From assembly GCA_002825465.1 (NCBI GenBank), contig PJER01000001.1:157865-221864 (forward strand): a stretch of DNA of 64,000 nt, given 5' to 3'. Each line of letters begins with the position of its first letter. Within the stretch, counting starts at the first letter, position 1. Below are positions 1-9,303 of this stretch, piece by piece. Under the pieces are notes generated by a model that worked only from the letters and a program-made list of their open reading frames with translations, searched no databases and had not been told where the DNA came from. Source of the stretch: Candidatus Thorarchaeota archaeon MP8T_1 (GTDB taxonomy: Archaea > Asgardarchaeota > Thorarchaeia > Thorarchaeales > Thorarchaeaceae). The position numbers were made by a program, and so were the translations under genes.

Positions 1-606
1 CAACATGATGTAATACTTCTTTATGCTACAAACGCTCAGAATTTTCAGATACAACCAATATACAGAGAACATGATAGTAAGTCTATGAAACCTTATAGCT
101 ATAAGGATGATAAAGGAAGATTCAGACTCATTGAGATAGAAGCACAGGGAATCCAAAGGACTCCTGATAGAAAACAATTCGAATGGAGAGGGAGAACCGC
201 ACCGTATCTCTATAGACAGGAAACTCTGGATGAGTGGTGGGAGCAAGGTATAATCTATAGAAGTAGGAACGGCAGATATACGAAGAAGCAGTATCTCAAA
301 GATTCTCCTGGAATATTGGTATCCGATCTCTGGCATGATATAGCTCCAGTGCAAGGGGCTTCGAAGGAAAATACTGGATTTCTGACGCAGAAACCAGAAG
401 CTCTACTTGAACGAGTAATCTCATCAGCAACAGAGGAAGGAGACCTTGTGGGTGATTTCTTTGCTGGTTCAGGAACGACTGCAATCGCATCAGAAAAGCT
501 GAATCGTAGATGGGTGTTGTGTGACCAGTCTGAATCATCACTTGATGTCATTAGGAAACGTTTCGAAGGTTTTGAGGAAAAAGTGAATTATGAAGAAGTA
601 TTATGA
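1..606 (+). CDS. DNA methyltransferase, beta class (N6-adenine/N4-cytosine), 3' part
   Basis: The frame is open from base 1, so the gene starts outside the window and only about 201 C-terminal residues are visible. The late FAGSGTT motif (motif I, SAM binding) followed by a strand ending in D matches beta-class methyltransferases, where the catalytic (D/N/S)PPY motif lies upstream of motif I; that catalytic motif is not visible here. The preceding variable part would be the target-recognition region. The family includes type III Mod proteins and orphan methylases. No restriction gene is seen on this side, so whether it belongs to a restriction-modification system cannot be decided. Confidence 0.8.
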   Translation, partial: QHDVILLYATNAQNFQIQPIYREHDSKSMKPYSYKDDKGRFRLIEIEAQGIQRTPDRKQFEWRGRTAPYLYRQETLDEWWEQGIIYRSRNGRYTKKQYLKDSPGILVSDLWHDIAPVQGASKENTGFLTQKPEALLERVISSATEEGDLVGDFFAGSGTTAIASEKLNRRWVLCDQSESSLDVIRKRFEGFEEKVNYEEVL

Positions 607-675
607 CTATCCGTTCTCAAATGTAAAAGGGTATATAGGAATTTAATCAATGTAAGTATAGGAACGTGATTGAGC

Positions 676-915
676 ATGCAACAACTGATTGATTTTATGG
701 GTGTCATCATCGCAACTGCTATATTTTGGGGTTTGATCATTCTCTACTTAGGCGCTGATAGAGTAGGCCTTAGATCACGCGAACACGTCGATAGACCATC
801 AGATATGTCAAGCTCAGATAAACTCCGCATGTCAAAAGCAGATGGCTTCTTTGATGGCGAGTCTGAAGATTATGCAGAGCATATGTCTCGTTTGCGACAG
901 TACGGTGGAGCTTGA
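676..915 (+). CDS. Small single-helix membrane protein, unknown function
   Basis: About 79 residues: one hydrophobic helix (roughly residues 5-27) followed by a charged Ser/Asp/Arg-rich tail, so probably N-terminally anchored with a soluble tail. I start at ATG 676; an in-frame TTG at 670 sits closer to the AGGA at 659-662 and is possible. A TATA-like stretch (GGTATATAGG, about 629-638) lies upstream. It converges on sdhB, so it is not co-transcribed with the SDH genes. I do not recognise the family. Confidence 0.5.
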   Translation: MQQLIDFMGVIIATAIFWGLIILYLGADRVGLRSREHVDRPSDMSSSDKLRMSKADGFFDGESEDYAEHMSRLRQYGGA

Positions 916-924
916 GATTCTGTC

Positions 925-1656
925 CTAGAGATTCTTCAACTTTCGAATTGCTCCGCCAGGAGCAACACCCTTAGGACATGCCTTAACGCAGTTCATAATG
1001 AGATCACAGAGTGGAACTCCGTTTAGTACATTTGCTGCTTCGATATACCTCTCAGGATTCTTTACTCTACTATCTTCAGCAAACCGCCAAGCCTTAGCAA
1101 GAGCAGCAGGACCAATGTATTCAGGTTGTTCTGCATTTACCGGACATGAGCCATAGCAGATAGCACAGAGAATGCAGTTCACATAACGTTCAATCTTCTT
1201 TCGATCATCAGGATTCTGTAACCGTGCCTCGTCACCCTCTTCTGCATCAACCCACAATTTCATACTTTCAAGTGAGTGATAGAACTTGGTCATATCAACA
1301 ACAAGATCTTTTTCTATTGGCATATTGGGTAATGGTTCAATAAGGATCTCCTCCTCATAATTCCAACCCTGAGGAGATGAAGTGAGTGCGGGGAATTCTT
1401 TGAGCTTCATAGATTGATTACGCACCTCACTCACCTGCGTTCTACATGCAAGTCGAGGTTCCTTGTTTATGAGCATTGAACAACTGCCACACACAGCTCC
1501 ACGACAGGAATATCTGAAGGAGAGCGATGGATCCATCTTATCTTGAACTTGAAAGAGTGCATCAAGAATTGTCATTCCTTTTCTTAGTTCAAACTTATAG
1601 AGATCGTAGTGTGTAATTTTGCCACCATGTCGACTACGAGCGATTCTCAATTTCAT
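925..1656 (-). CDS. sdhB: Succinate dehydrogenase/fumarate reductase iron-sulfur subunit
   Basis: 243 residues, near the family's usual size. The N-terminal half carries the plant-type [2Fe-2S] motif (CRGAVCGSC plus a later Cys in LACRT). The C-terminal half carries CILCAICYGSCP and CDLIMNCVKACPKG, which supply the cysteines for the [4Fe-4S] and [3Fe-4S] clusters, so all three clusters look intact. The subunit passes electrons between the flavoprotein and a membrane or soluble acceptor. Its start codon overlaps the stop of sdhA by one base, so the two are translationally coupled. No SdhC/SdhD membrane anchor gene follows; the neighbour downstream is on the other strand. Confidence 0.95.
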   Translation of the reverse strand: MKLRIARSRHGGKITHYDLYKFELRKGMTILDALFQVQDKMDPSLSFRYSCRGAVCGSCSMLINKEPRLACRTQVSEVRNQSMKLKEFPALTSSPQGWNYEEEILIEPLPNMPIEKDLVVDMTKFYHSLESMKLWVDAEEGDEARLQNPDDRKKIERYVNCILCAICYGSCPVNAEQPEYIGPAALAKAWRFAEDSRVKNPERYIEAANVLNGVPLCDLIMNCVKACPKGVAPGGAIRKLKNL

Positions 1657-3347
1657 TAGTAAGATCTCTCCTTCACTTCGAATTTTCCAAGATTCACATC
1701 GATATATTCGGTCTTGATATAATCTTCAATTTTTGTGAATAATGAGTGTTTCAAGAAATTCTCATCATCACGCTCTGGATAATCGGTACGCCAATGTGCA
1801 CCGCGACTTTCACGGCGCATAAGAGCTCCCATTGTTATCACTTCAGCGAGTTCGATCATATTCTCAAGTTCGAGAATCCGGATTAGTGAGTAATTGAATC
1901 GTTTTTCACTGTGGCCTGCATAGACCTTCTTGAATCGTTCCTTTAGTTCGCGAATCATGTTTAAAGCAGCTTTTAGATCAGACTCTTGTCGATAAACTCC
2001 TACAAGACTATCCATGGTACTGCCCAACACTTCACGAATCTCCGCCGGGGACTCTCCCGTTTCTTTTAATACCAATTCCTGAAGTTTCTCACGAATTCTG
2101 AAAGCCTCATCATCAACACAATTAGAATCAGGTTCGGGAAATGAAGGCAGGTATGCACCTATCTTTTCACCTACAACTCTCCCAAACACAAGGGTCTCAA
2201 GGAGCGAGTTACCACCCAAGCGATTCGCTCCATGGACACTCATGCAGGATGCTTCACCAACAGAATATAGTCCAATTATCGGAGTCTCTCCATGCTTGTT
2301 TGTATGAACTCCTCCCATAGAGTAATGTTGTCCTGGTTTAATGGGAATTGGTTCGTCAATTGGATCAACTCCAGCAAAATAGATTGATATTTCACGTATT
2401 CCAGGAAGTCGTTCAAGAATTTTCTCTCGCCCCAGATGTCTTAGGTCAAGATGCACATATTCACCATTGATACCACGCCCCTCATTGATTTCAGTTCTTA
2501 TAGCGCGAGCTACAATATCTCTTGGAGCCAATTCCATTTTTTCTGGAGCATATTTGTCCATGAATCGATTGCCATCAGAATTTACGAGGTAGCCACCTTC
2601 TCCACGAGCACCTTCACTCATCAGGATACTAGATCCATGAAGGGTAGTGGGATGGAACTGAATGAATTCCATATCTTTCAAAGGAGCACCAATTCGAAAG
2701 GCAAGTGCACATCCATCACCCGTATTAATGAGCGCGTTTGTTGAATGACCATATACTCGACCGAACCCACCAGTTGCAACAACAACAGATTTTCCAATAA
2801 AACTGTGAACTTCACCAGTAGCAATATCAAGAGCAGTTAGACCGCAGATGTGGTCTTTGTCTTTGACAAGTGAGGTAACAAACCACTCGTTGTAGAATGT
2901 CACTCCACTCTTGAGCGCTTGCTCGAATGTTGTATGAAGCAGATTATGACCTGTTCTGTCAGCCGCATAACAGGTTCTTGGATATGCTGCACCTCCAAAG
3001 GGTCTCTGAGCAATCCTCCCATCTTCTGTTCGAGAGAATGCTGTTCCCCAACGTTCATTTTCAATAACTACAGCAGGTGCCTCTTTTGCAAGAAGCTCAA
3101 CCACATCTTGATCTGCCAGATAATCAGACCCTTTGACAGTATCAAATGCATGACTCTCCCATGAGTCACCCTCTCCTAACGATGCATTGATACCCCCCTG
3201 TGCTGCAACTGAGTGTGACCGTAGTGGGTGCACTTTAGATAAAACAGCTACATTGAATTTACCTGCAAGTTGAATGGCGACTCTAAGTCCAGATAGACCA
3301 GCCCCAATAATGAGCACATCATGTTTGTGTTGGGTTATTGTTGACAC
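1656..3347 (-). CDS. sdhA: Succinate dehydrogenase/fumarate reductase flavoprotein subunit
   Basis: 563 residues. The N-terminal Rossmann motif GAGLSGLR binds FAD; the RSHSVAAQGG segment holds the His that is covalently flavinylated in this family. HPTTLHG and the late RRESRGAHWRTDYP segment match the substrate and C-terminal signatures of SdhA/FrdA. It interconverts succinate and fumarate. It lies directly upstream of sdhB and 41 bp downstream of the fumarase gene on the same strand, with korAB beyond, so the cluster encodes part of a TCA cycle. Direction (oxidation or fumarate reduction) cannot be read from sequence. Confidence 0.95.
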   Translation of the reverse strand: MSTITQHKHDVLIIGAGLSGLRVAIQLAGKFNVAVLSKVHPLRSHSVAAQGGINASLGEGDSWESHAFDTVKGSDYLADQDVVELLAKEAPAVVIENERWGTAFSRTEDGRIAQRPFGGAAYPRTCYAADRTGHNLLHTTFEQALKSGVTFYNEWFVTSLVKDKDHICGLTALDIATGEVHSFIGKSVVVATGGFGRVYGHSTNALINTGDGCALAFRIGAPLKDMEFIQFHPTTLHGSSILMSEGARGEGGYLVNSDGNRFMDKYAPEKMELAPRDIVARAIRTEINEGRGINGEYVHLDLRHLGREKILERLPGIREISIYFAGVDPIDEPIPIKPGQHYSMGGVHTNKHGETPIIGLYSVGEASCMSVHGANRLGGNSLLETLVFGRVVGEKIGAYLPSFPEPDSNCVDDEAFRIREKLQELVLKETGESPAEIREVLGSTMDSLVGVYRQESDLKAALNMIRELKERFKKVYAGHSEKRFNYSLIRILELENMIELAEVITMGALMRRESRGAHWRTDYPERDDENFLKHSLFTKIEDYIKTEYIDVNLGKFEVKERSY

Positions 3348-3388
3348 CTCAGATTATTCATTACATACCCTTCGTTATATTCTGTTCC

Positions 3389-4807
3389 CTAGACCATCTT
3401 TGATGGGTCAAGTAGTTCATTAAGATTCTCAATTTCTAGTTCTTCTTCTTCAACAACCTCACGAATTGTCTTTCCCTCTCTAAGAGCCTTCTTTGCTATC
3501 TCTGCTGCTTTATCATACCCAATCACAGGAGCCAATCGTGTGGCAAGCATTAGACTCTGGTCAAGATGTTGTTTAATCCCCTCTTGATTGGCTTTGAGAC
3601 CCTTCAGGCAATTATTTGCAAAAGATTCAATTCCAGCCCCCAAAAGATTCATCGATTCCAAGAGATTTACAATCATAACAGGCTTGGCTACATTGAGATC
3701 CAATATACTTCCATGAGCCTCAGCTGCTGCGATAGTTGCATCATTACCAATAACCTGAAGACAGACTTGAATGAGAGCCTCAGATTGAGTTGGATTGACT
3801 TTTCCTGGCATGATTGAAGATCCAGGTTCATTCTCAGGAAGTAACAACTCACCCAATCCAGCACGAGGGCCACTGCCCATCCATCTGATATCATTAGCCA
3901 TCTTTAAACAAATCAATGCTAAACTTCTCATTGCAGAACTTGCACGTACAATAGCTTTGTGAGAGGATATACCTTCTGCTGGCACAGGATTAGCAGTGAA
4001 CTCATATCCGGAAATCCATTTTTCAAAGTTGGTAATTCTGTTAAGTTCCTCAATTGCTAAATTGGTAAATCCTTTCGGAGTATTGAGTCCTGTTCCAAGA
4101 GCAGTACCTCCGATTGGAACAACCATCAATCCTTCAACAACTGCAACCAAGTCTTTCTTTCTCCAGGTTTCGATTTGTTCAAGATAGACTTCAAACTCAG
4201 TACTAAGTGGAATTGGCACTGCATCCATAAGATGTGTTCGACCAACTTTCACAATGCCACGAAATTCCTCTATTTTGTCCTTTAGAGCGGCATAAAGAGA
4301 AACAAGAGATTTTGTTATGTTCCTTTTAATTGCATCAAGAGTAGCGAGATGCATTGCAGTTGGGATGACATCATTTGAGGATTGAGAAGCATTAGCGTGA
4401 TCATTGGGGTGAACAGGGGTTTTCGTACCTTTAGGATATCCAAGAATTTCATTTGCTCTGTTACTTAGAACCTCATTCATATTGACATTTGTCTGTGTTC
4501 CAGAACCAGTCTGAAATACATCAATAGGAAACTGGTCGAGATATTTACCTTCATTAATGATCTCGTCAACCGCTTGAAGTAATGCACCTCCGATAGTGCT
4601 GTCTATCTTACCCTTACGCATGTTTGCTAGTAAGCATGCTTTCTTAACCTGAGCTAGAGCAATAATGAAGTCTTTTGGAAAGATCTTCCCACTGATTTTG
4701 AAGTTCATCAATGCTCGTTGAGTATTGATGCCCCAGTACACATCAGTAGGAACTTCTAGTTCTCCAATCGAATCCTTCTCGCTTCTCATTGAACCCATTC
4801 GTTTCAT
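3389..4807 (-). CDS. fumC: Fumarate hydratase, class II
   Basis: 472 residues, the length of class II fumarases. The family signature GSSIMPGKVNP is present and followed by TQSEA, which favours fumarase over aspartate ammonia-lyase; GSGTQTNVNMNEV and VKVGRTHLMDAVP are the other conserved blocks of the fumarase/aspartase superfamily. It interconverts fumarate and malate in the cytoplasm. The start may be the second Met (MGSMRSE), because GAGG lies about 9 nt before it but directly abuts the first ATG. It sits between korB and sdhA on the same strand, likely one metabolic operon. Confidence 0.93.
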   Translation of the reverse strand: MKRMGSMRSEKDSIGELEVPTDVYWGINTQRALMNFKISGKIFPKDFIIALAQVKKACLLANMRKGKIDSTIGGALLQAVDEIINEGKYLDQFPIDVFQTGSGTQTNVNMNEVLSNRANEILGYPKGTKTPVHPNDHANASQSSNDVIPTAMHLATLDAIKRNITKSLVSLYAALKDKIEEFRGIVKVGRTHLMDAVPIPLSTEFEVYLEQIETWRKKDLVAVVEGLMVVPIGGTALGTGLNTPKGFTNLAIEELNRITNFEKWISGYEFTANPVPAEGISSHKAIVRASSAMRSLALICLKMANDIRWMGSGPRAGLGELLLPENEPGSSIMPGKVNPTQSEALIQVCLQVIGNDATIAAAEAHGSILDLNVAKPVMIVNLLESMNLLGAGIESFANNCLKGLKANQEGIKQHLDQSLMLATRLAPVIGYDKAAEIAKKALREGKTIREVVEEEELEIENLNELLDPSKMV

Positions 4808-4835
4808 CCTCGCTATTAGGATGACAGTGACACTA

Positions 4836-5705
4836 CTATAGCATCATGTCATCAATTATTTTTTGGACATCCTTGAGATCTGTAATATGATCTTTCAGAG
4901 TGCCATTTTCTGGGAGTGCAATACCTGATGCAAGGTCTGGCCGCTCAACCTTATAGAAGACTCCAACAGGATAACGGTCTCCATTCTCCATCGCTTTCTG
5001 CAGCGCTTGGAACTTGTCTGTGATATCATGCCCACCTTCCTGTAGGGAATATGTATGTTCGTTGTAATATTTCCAAGTTAATTGTCGATTCCAAGTTACA
5101 CAGGGCTGTAGGATGTCAATAACAGCAAACCCTTTGTGCTGCATAGCTTCGACCATGAGTTTCACGAGACCCTTCTGGTCGCCCGAGAATCCGCGAGCTA
5201 CGTACGTTGCTCCAGCAGTTATTGCTTGTGCAGCTGGATTCACTGGGTCCATTGGAGAACCAGGTGGAGGAGGAGATGTCTTTGAAACGTATCCTCGTGG
5301 TGCTGATGGTGAGAATTGCCCTTTGGTTAGTCCATTGACTCCATTATTATGAATGAAAACTGCCAAGTTTACATTTCTTCTTGCAGCATGAACAAAATGT
5401 CCGAGACCTTCAGCTAAGCAATCACCATCACCGGTATGAACGATGACTTGTAAGTCTGTATTCACAAGATGGATTCCTGTAGCAATCGGAATGGGACGAC
5501 CATGAAGAGTATGTATACTATTCACTCCACCAATATAGTGGGGGATCTTACTCGAACATCCAATTCCAGAGGAGATTGTAATCTCGTGAATAGGTCTGCC
5601 TAGTTCGATGACTGCTTTCTTCAGTGCAGCCAAGATTCCAAAATTACCGCAACCTGTGCACCAAGTGACTTTTTGTGGTTCTTCGAGCATCTCTGGTGTA
5701 ATCAT
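4836..5705 (-). CDS. korB: 2-oxoacid:ferredoxin oxidoreductase, beta subunit
   Basis: 289 residues. The N-terminus has WCTGCGNFG, part of the cluster/ThDP-binding region of KorB-type subunits; GDGDCLAEG followed by NNGVNGLTKGQFSP is the ThDP/Mg2+ motif and the family's TKGQ.SP block. With KorA it decarboxylates a 2-oxoacid to acyl-CoA, reducing ferredoxin. The start overlaps the korA stop by 4 bp (ATGA). No separate ferredoxin-like delta subunit is seen, as in two-subunit archaeal enzymes. Its place beside fumarase and SDH suggests 2-oxoglutarate as substrate, but this is inference; pyruvate or branched-chain oxoacids remain possible. Confidence 0.9.
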   Translation of the reverse strand: MITPEMLEEPQKVTWCTGCGNFGILAALKKAVIELGRPIHEITISSGIGCSSKIPHYIGGVNSIHTLHGRPIPIATGIHLVNTDLQVIVHTGDGDCLAEGLGHFVHAARRNVNLAVFIHNNGVNGLTKGQFSPSAPRGYVSKTSPPPPGSPMDPVNPAAQAITAGATYVARGFSGDQKGLVKLMVEAMQHKGFAVIDILQPCVTWNRQLTWKYYNEHTYSLQEGGHDITDKFQALQKAMENGDRYPVGVFYKVERPDLASGIALPENGTLKDHITDLKDVQKIIDDMML

Positions 5706-7426
5706 GCAATACCTGCCTCCTTTAGTTCATTGATTATCCATCTTGGTGTCATGGGTCTTCCATCATACTTGTTGATATGTTGAGTGACTTCTAATCCAGT
5801 TTGCATCTTAGCAAGTTGAGCAAACTGAGAAGTTATGTTCTGTTCAACAGCTATTACCTGCTTCGATGAAGCAAATACCTCTCTGAGTTTGACAGTACGG
5901 AGAGGATAGACATCACAAAAGTGTAATTGATTGATTGACAATCCGTTAGATGCAAGTGTTTCCATTGCTTCATTTGCTGCACCCCAAGTAGAACCCCAGG
6001 TGAGGAGAGTCGTTTCTGCCTTTTCTTCACCGTATATCTTTGGTGGTTCTAAATCAGCCATGATGGCAGGTATCTTGTTCATAAATTTCTCAACCATTAG
6101 TTTCCTAGTTTCCTGATCTTCGACTATATGACCATCTTCACGATGAACATTTCCAGATGCAACAATTGTTTTACCTTCATCTCCTGGAAAGGCGCGAGGG
6201 GAGATTCCATCCTTTGTCAATAGATATCGCTTATAGTCAGGATCAGGTCCATCCTTAGCTAATTTACCATAATCTCGTTTAACACCTGAAACATCGATTC
6301 TTGGAAGATTCATTGATGTGTCTGCGAAATATTGATCACCCATAATCATAACAGGAATCTGGAATTTATCAGCAAGATTGAAAGCTCTAGTGCCAACATC
6401 GAATCCTTCAATTGGATCTTTTGGAGCGAGGATAATTCGAGGGAATTCTCCCTGACTCGCAAAAGTCATGAAAAGGAGATCAGCTTGTTCTGTTCTTGTG
6501 GGCAGACCTGTACTAGGACCAGGTCTCTGAGCATTATAGATAACAACAGGAGTCTCAGTCATGGCAGCTAATCCAAGAGCTTCGACCATCAAAGAGAATC
6601 CACCACCAGAAGTTGTAACCATCGAGCGTGCCCCTGCGTAAGATGCTCCGATCGCCATTCCTAATGATGCAATCTCATCCTCTGTCTGGAGTGTTCCAAT
6701 TTTCAATTCAAATGCATGATCAACAATGTCCTGAAAAGCAGAAGTTGAAGGACTCATTGGATATGATGAGATCCATTTCACGTTTGCTGCAAGGGCTCCA
6801 AGTGCTAGTGCTTGATTTCCAGTAAGTATCAGCCGATCCTTGCAGGGACCTTGTTTAACGGTCTCAAGATTAGAACTACAAGTTCCTGTGAAATTATCCT
6901 TTGTCAAATCATAAAGAGCTTTTGCAACTTTGATATTTCCTTGGACAATTTTTTCACCCTTTCTTCCAAAGATTCCAGTCAGAGCTTCTTCAGCAAGTGA
7001 GAATGGAAAATTAATGACAGAAAGTGCTGCACCTAATGCTGCAGCATTCATCATGCGAGCGTTACCTCCTACATCACGTGCAGTTTTTTCAAGAGGTGCA
7101 GGAAAATGACATTCCTCTAAATCATTAAATTCAATCCCTTCATCTAATATGATGACACCCCCATCTTGAAGGTTCTCACGTTTATCAGTAACTGCATCTT
7201 TTGATAGAGCAATGATTATGTCTATATGATCAACTGAGGCATGAATTGGTTTGTCACTGACACGAATCTGAGTGAAGTTATATCCACCCCGAATTCTTGA
7301 TTGAAAATCCTTTATCGTAAAGGTATAGAAGCCAGCTTGCACAAACACCTGAGTGAGTAAATCACCAATAGTGTCAATTCCTTGACCAGCTTCTCCACCA
7401 ATATTAAAACTAATATCCATTGTCAC
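5702..7426 (-). CDS. korA: 2-oxoacid:ferredoxin oxidoreductase, fused gamma-alpha subunit
   Basis: 574 residues. Residues 1 to about 190 are the gamma domain, starting with the GGEAGQGIDTIG loop typical of the family. From about residue 200 the alpha domain follows, with YPMSPS in place of the YPITP substrate-binding motif. The fused gamma-alpha organisation plus a separate beta chain matches the two-subunit archaeal type. First gene of the korA-korB-fumC-sdhA-sdhB run on the minus strand; adjacent genes overlap or are 28-41 bp apart. The YPMSP variant may change substrate preference. Confidence 0.92.
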   Translation of the reverse strand: MTMDISFNIGGEAGQGIDTIGDLLTQVFVQAGFYTFTIKDFQSRIRGGYNFTQIRVSDKPIHASVDHIDIIIALSKDAVTDKRENLQDGGVIILDEGIEFNDLEECHFPAPLEKTARDVGGNARMMNAAALGAALSVINFPFSLAEEALTGIFGRKGEKIVQGNIKVAKALYDLTKDNFTGTCSSNLETVKQGPCKDRLILTGNQALALGALAANVKWISSYPMSPSTSAFQDIVDHAFELKIGTLQTEDEIASLGMAIGASYAGARSMVTTSGGGFSLMVEALGLAAMTETPVVIYNAQRPGPSTGLPTRTEQADLLFMTFASQGEFPRIILAPKDPIEGFDVGTRAFNLADKFQIPVMIMGDQYFADTSMNLPRIDVSGVKRDYGKLAKDGPDPDYKRYLLTKDGISPRAFPGDEGKTIVASGNVHREDGHIVEDQETRKLMVEKFMNKIPAIMADLEPPKIYGEEKAETTLLTWGSTWGAANEAMETLASNGLSINQLHFCDVYPLRTVKLREVFASSKQVIAVEQNITSQFAQLAKMQTGLEVTQHINKYDGRPMTPRWIINELKEAGIA

Positions 7427-7519
7427 TCTTCGCTCCCAGAATTACCCTTGGTTAGTTGTAGTCATTCTTATGTGCTTCGCTAGGACATTAATGGATGTTA
7501 GATACTACTCAGGTTCAAA

Positions 7520-8137
7520 TCATTCGTTATCTACATCTGTCTTTTCCTTCAGTGGAGATTCATCTATATATGAAGGAAATATACGTGACCACCATTCAGG
7601 CCGTTTTGGTTTCCACCATGAGCGATCTTCTAAATCGCCCCTCCATGGAGAGGTCATCTCAGGGCCAGGAACCTTATACAAGAAGATCAGACCTGCAATG
7701 AACTGAAGAGGAATTGGTCCTACAAATAACCATCCACCTGTAGGACTAAGTATACTCGTCGTTGCAAGAGCAATGAGAGCAGGTAAGGTTATGCTTAGTA
7801 GTCCAACCCAAACTACACTATATCTGGTACATTGACCTCGATAGTAGCGAATCATCTTCCAGATGTATGCAATATTAAAAATAGTCAGAGGGAGTGTAAA
7901 CCAGATATTGAATAAGAAGAATAAAGGCATCAAACTGAAGGGAATCCAGAATTCCGGAATGTAGATCCAAATAAGAGAATACATCATGAAGTTCACCGGA
8001 GCATATCCACCAAGAACGATGAATGCGTTAAACGGAATAATGCCCATAGGAACAATGAGTGAAATTAGGATCATAAAGAACGCAATGACACCAGGACTGG
8101 TCCCATATAACTCGTAATCAGAATCTTCTTCATTCAT
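7520..8137 (-). CDS. Polytopic membrane protein, paralogue 1 of a three-member family
   Basis: About 205 residues with five to six predicted helices. I start at MNEEDSDYELYG (ATG 8137), which overlaps the upstream gene's stop in ATGAATGA and has a GAGGAAGAGAG Shine-Dalgarno; the longer open frame would run deep into that gene. The N-terminal E-L-Y-G-T-S-P motif before helix 1 and the C-terminal P-x-P-x-x-F-I-A-G ... Y-K-V-P-G-P-E motif followed by a Trp-rich tail recur in the genes at 8130-8678 and 9304-10023. I recognise no transporter or enzyme family. It sits upstream of korA on the same strand, but a functional link is unproven. Confidence 0.65.
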   Translation of the reverse strand: MNEEDSDYELYGTSPGVIAFFMILISLIVPMGIIPFNAFIVLGGYAPVNFMMYSLIWIYIPEFWIPFSLMPLFFLFNIWFTLPLTIFNIAYIWKMIRYYRGQCTRYSVVWVGLLSITLPALIALATTSILSPTGGWLFVGPIPLQFIAGLIFLYKVPGPEMTSPWRGDLEDRSWWKPKRPEWWSRIFPSYIDESPLKEKTDVDNE

Positions 8138-8678
8138 TACTCTCTTCCTCCTCGTTATCACCAGTGAATGATGACAAAGTTGGAATATCAACTATTGGTC
8201 CAGGTACACGATACAGCATAATTAATCCAATAATCAACATTAAGGGATATGGCCCGTAGTATGATTCAGTGAATGCACCTTCTATACTGAAATACCCACA
8301 AAGGAACAGATCTATACCTAGGGGAAAGAGAAAGCTAAAGATTCCTACTGCTATCGTATCCCACTTTGATGCAATTGCATTATAGTATCTAACTATAAAC
8401 AAGATGAATATGATATTGAGAATAATAGTTGGCGTGACATGGAGCAGGAAATTATAATCAAACCATGCGAAATTCAGTTCGAATTGAGTACCTATCAAAG
8501 TCCAGAAGATACCATAAACCATGGGAACATAATAGAACCATTCCAAATCGAATGGCACTGGAACTAGAACTGGTATTGCTCCTAGAGGAACGACAATCAT
8601 AAGAAAGAACAAAATCTGACCCATCATCAATGGACTAACACCTACCAACTCTGATTCGAATTCGTGTTGTGGTGTCAT
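8130..8678 (-). CDS. Polytopic membrane protein, paralogue 2 of a three-member family
   Basis: About 182 residues from MTPQHEFESE (ATG 8678), supported by GAGGGAGT about 9 nt upstream. Five to six hydrophobic helices. It shares with its neighbours the N-terminal E-L-V-G-V-S-P motif followed by a helix containing VPLGAIP, and the C-terminal G-P-Y-P-L ... Y-R-V-P-G-P-I motif, but lacks the Trp-rich tail. The stop overlaps the start of paralogue 1 by 8 bp, so the pair is translationally coupled. Function unknown. The 122 bp to the divergent V4R-like gene must hold both promoters. Confidence 0.65.
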   Translation of the reverse strand: MTPQHEFESELVGVSPLMMGQILFFLMIVVPLGAIPVLVPVPFDLEWFYYVPMVYGIFWTLIGTQFELNFAWFDYNFLLHVTPTIILNIIFILFIVRYYNAIASKWDTIAVGIFSFLFPLGIDLFLCGYFSIEGAFTESYYGPYPLMLIIGLIMLYRVPGPIVDIPTLSSFTGDNEEEESNE

Positions 8679-8800
8679 TATTGTTACTCCCTCATGTGCC
8701 AATTTAGATACTGCATTAAAAAGGAAATCGAAAGTGAAATGGATGTACATATCCATAGGCGATGCTGTTATATCTTCTTTTTACACGGAAACTCAGAGCC

Positions 8801-9286
8801 ATGGAACCCTCAATGAACACCGAAACGAGACAAGTGGATGCCTATCTCTCGATATTGACGACAATCAACAAAGGCATAGTAGAATTACTCGGTCCAGCAT
8901 CAAAGGGGCTGATCTTTGGAACTGGAGTAGAAGAAGGAAAACGACTTGCAGATGGTCTTGAGAAAACAGATACGATTCAGAAAGCAATAAAGACACTCAA
9001 TGAGGTTTATCATGGTGTTTGGGGCATCGAGTTGCACCATAAAGAGGGAGAGTCATATTTCTACATGGACGACCTTGGACAACCATCATTCAATATAATG
9101 ATACGCGAGTGTCCAATAAGACCAGCAGTGAAACTCAAAGGATTGGAACAATGTGGACCAATCTGTTATCTAACAAATGGATATCTCTGCGGTATGTTAG
9201 GAGAGATATTAGGAGAGAAAGTGGGTATGGAGATAGTCCATGCTGGACCTCTTGCTTGCAAAAAGAGGATATTCTTCAGGAACTAA
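8801..9286 (+). CDS. V4R-like (4-vinyl reductase/hydrocarbon-binding) domain protein
   Basis: About 161 residues from ATG 8801 (ATG 8813 is also possible). The C-terminal half has a C-G-P-I-C-Y-L-T-N-G-Y segment and ends with GPLACKKRIFF, resembling the V4R fold's final C-x(n)-C-x-F element, where Cys residues may bind metal. Such domains act as small-molecule sensors or as chaperone-like parts in archaea. It is divergent from one member of the membrane-protein family and convergent with another. The assignment rests on pattern only, so confidence is moderate. Confidence 0.5.
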   Translation: MEPSMNTETRQVDAYLSILTTINKGIVELLGPASKGLIFGTGVEEGKRLADGLEKTDTIQKAIKTLNEVYHGVWGIELHHKEGESYFYMDDLGQPSFNIMIRECPIRPAVKLKGLEQCGPICYLTNGYLCGMLGEILGEKVGMEIVHAGPLACKKRIFFRN

Positions 9287-9303
9287 ATCCATCATCCCTT
9301 CAA

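Noticed and set aside
1..606. Methyltransferase as evidence of a restriction-modification island
   Set aside because: Only the C-terminal part is in the window and no nuclease or mobile-element gene is visible.
676..915. One-helix protein as a missing SDH anchor
   Set aside because: Only one helix, no heme-ligand His in a helix and opposite orientation to sdhAB.
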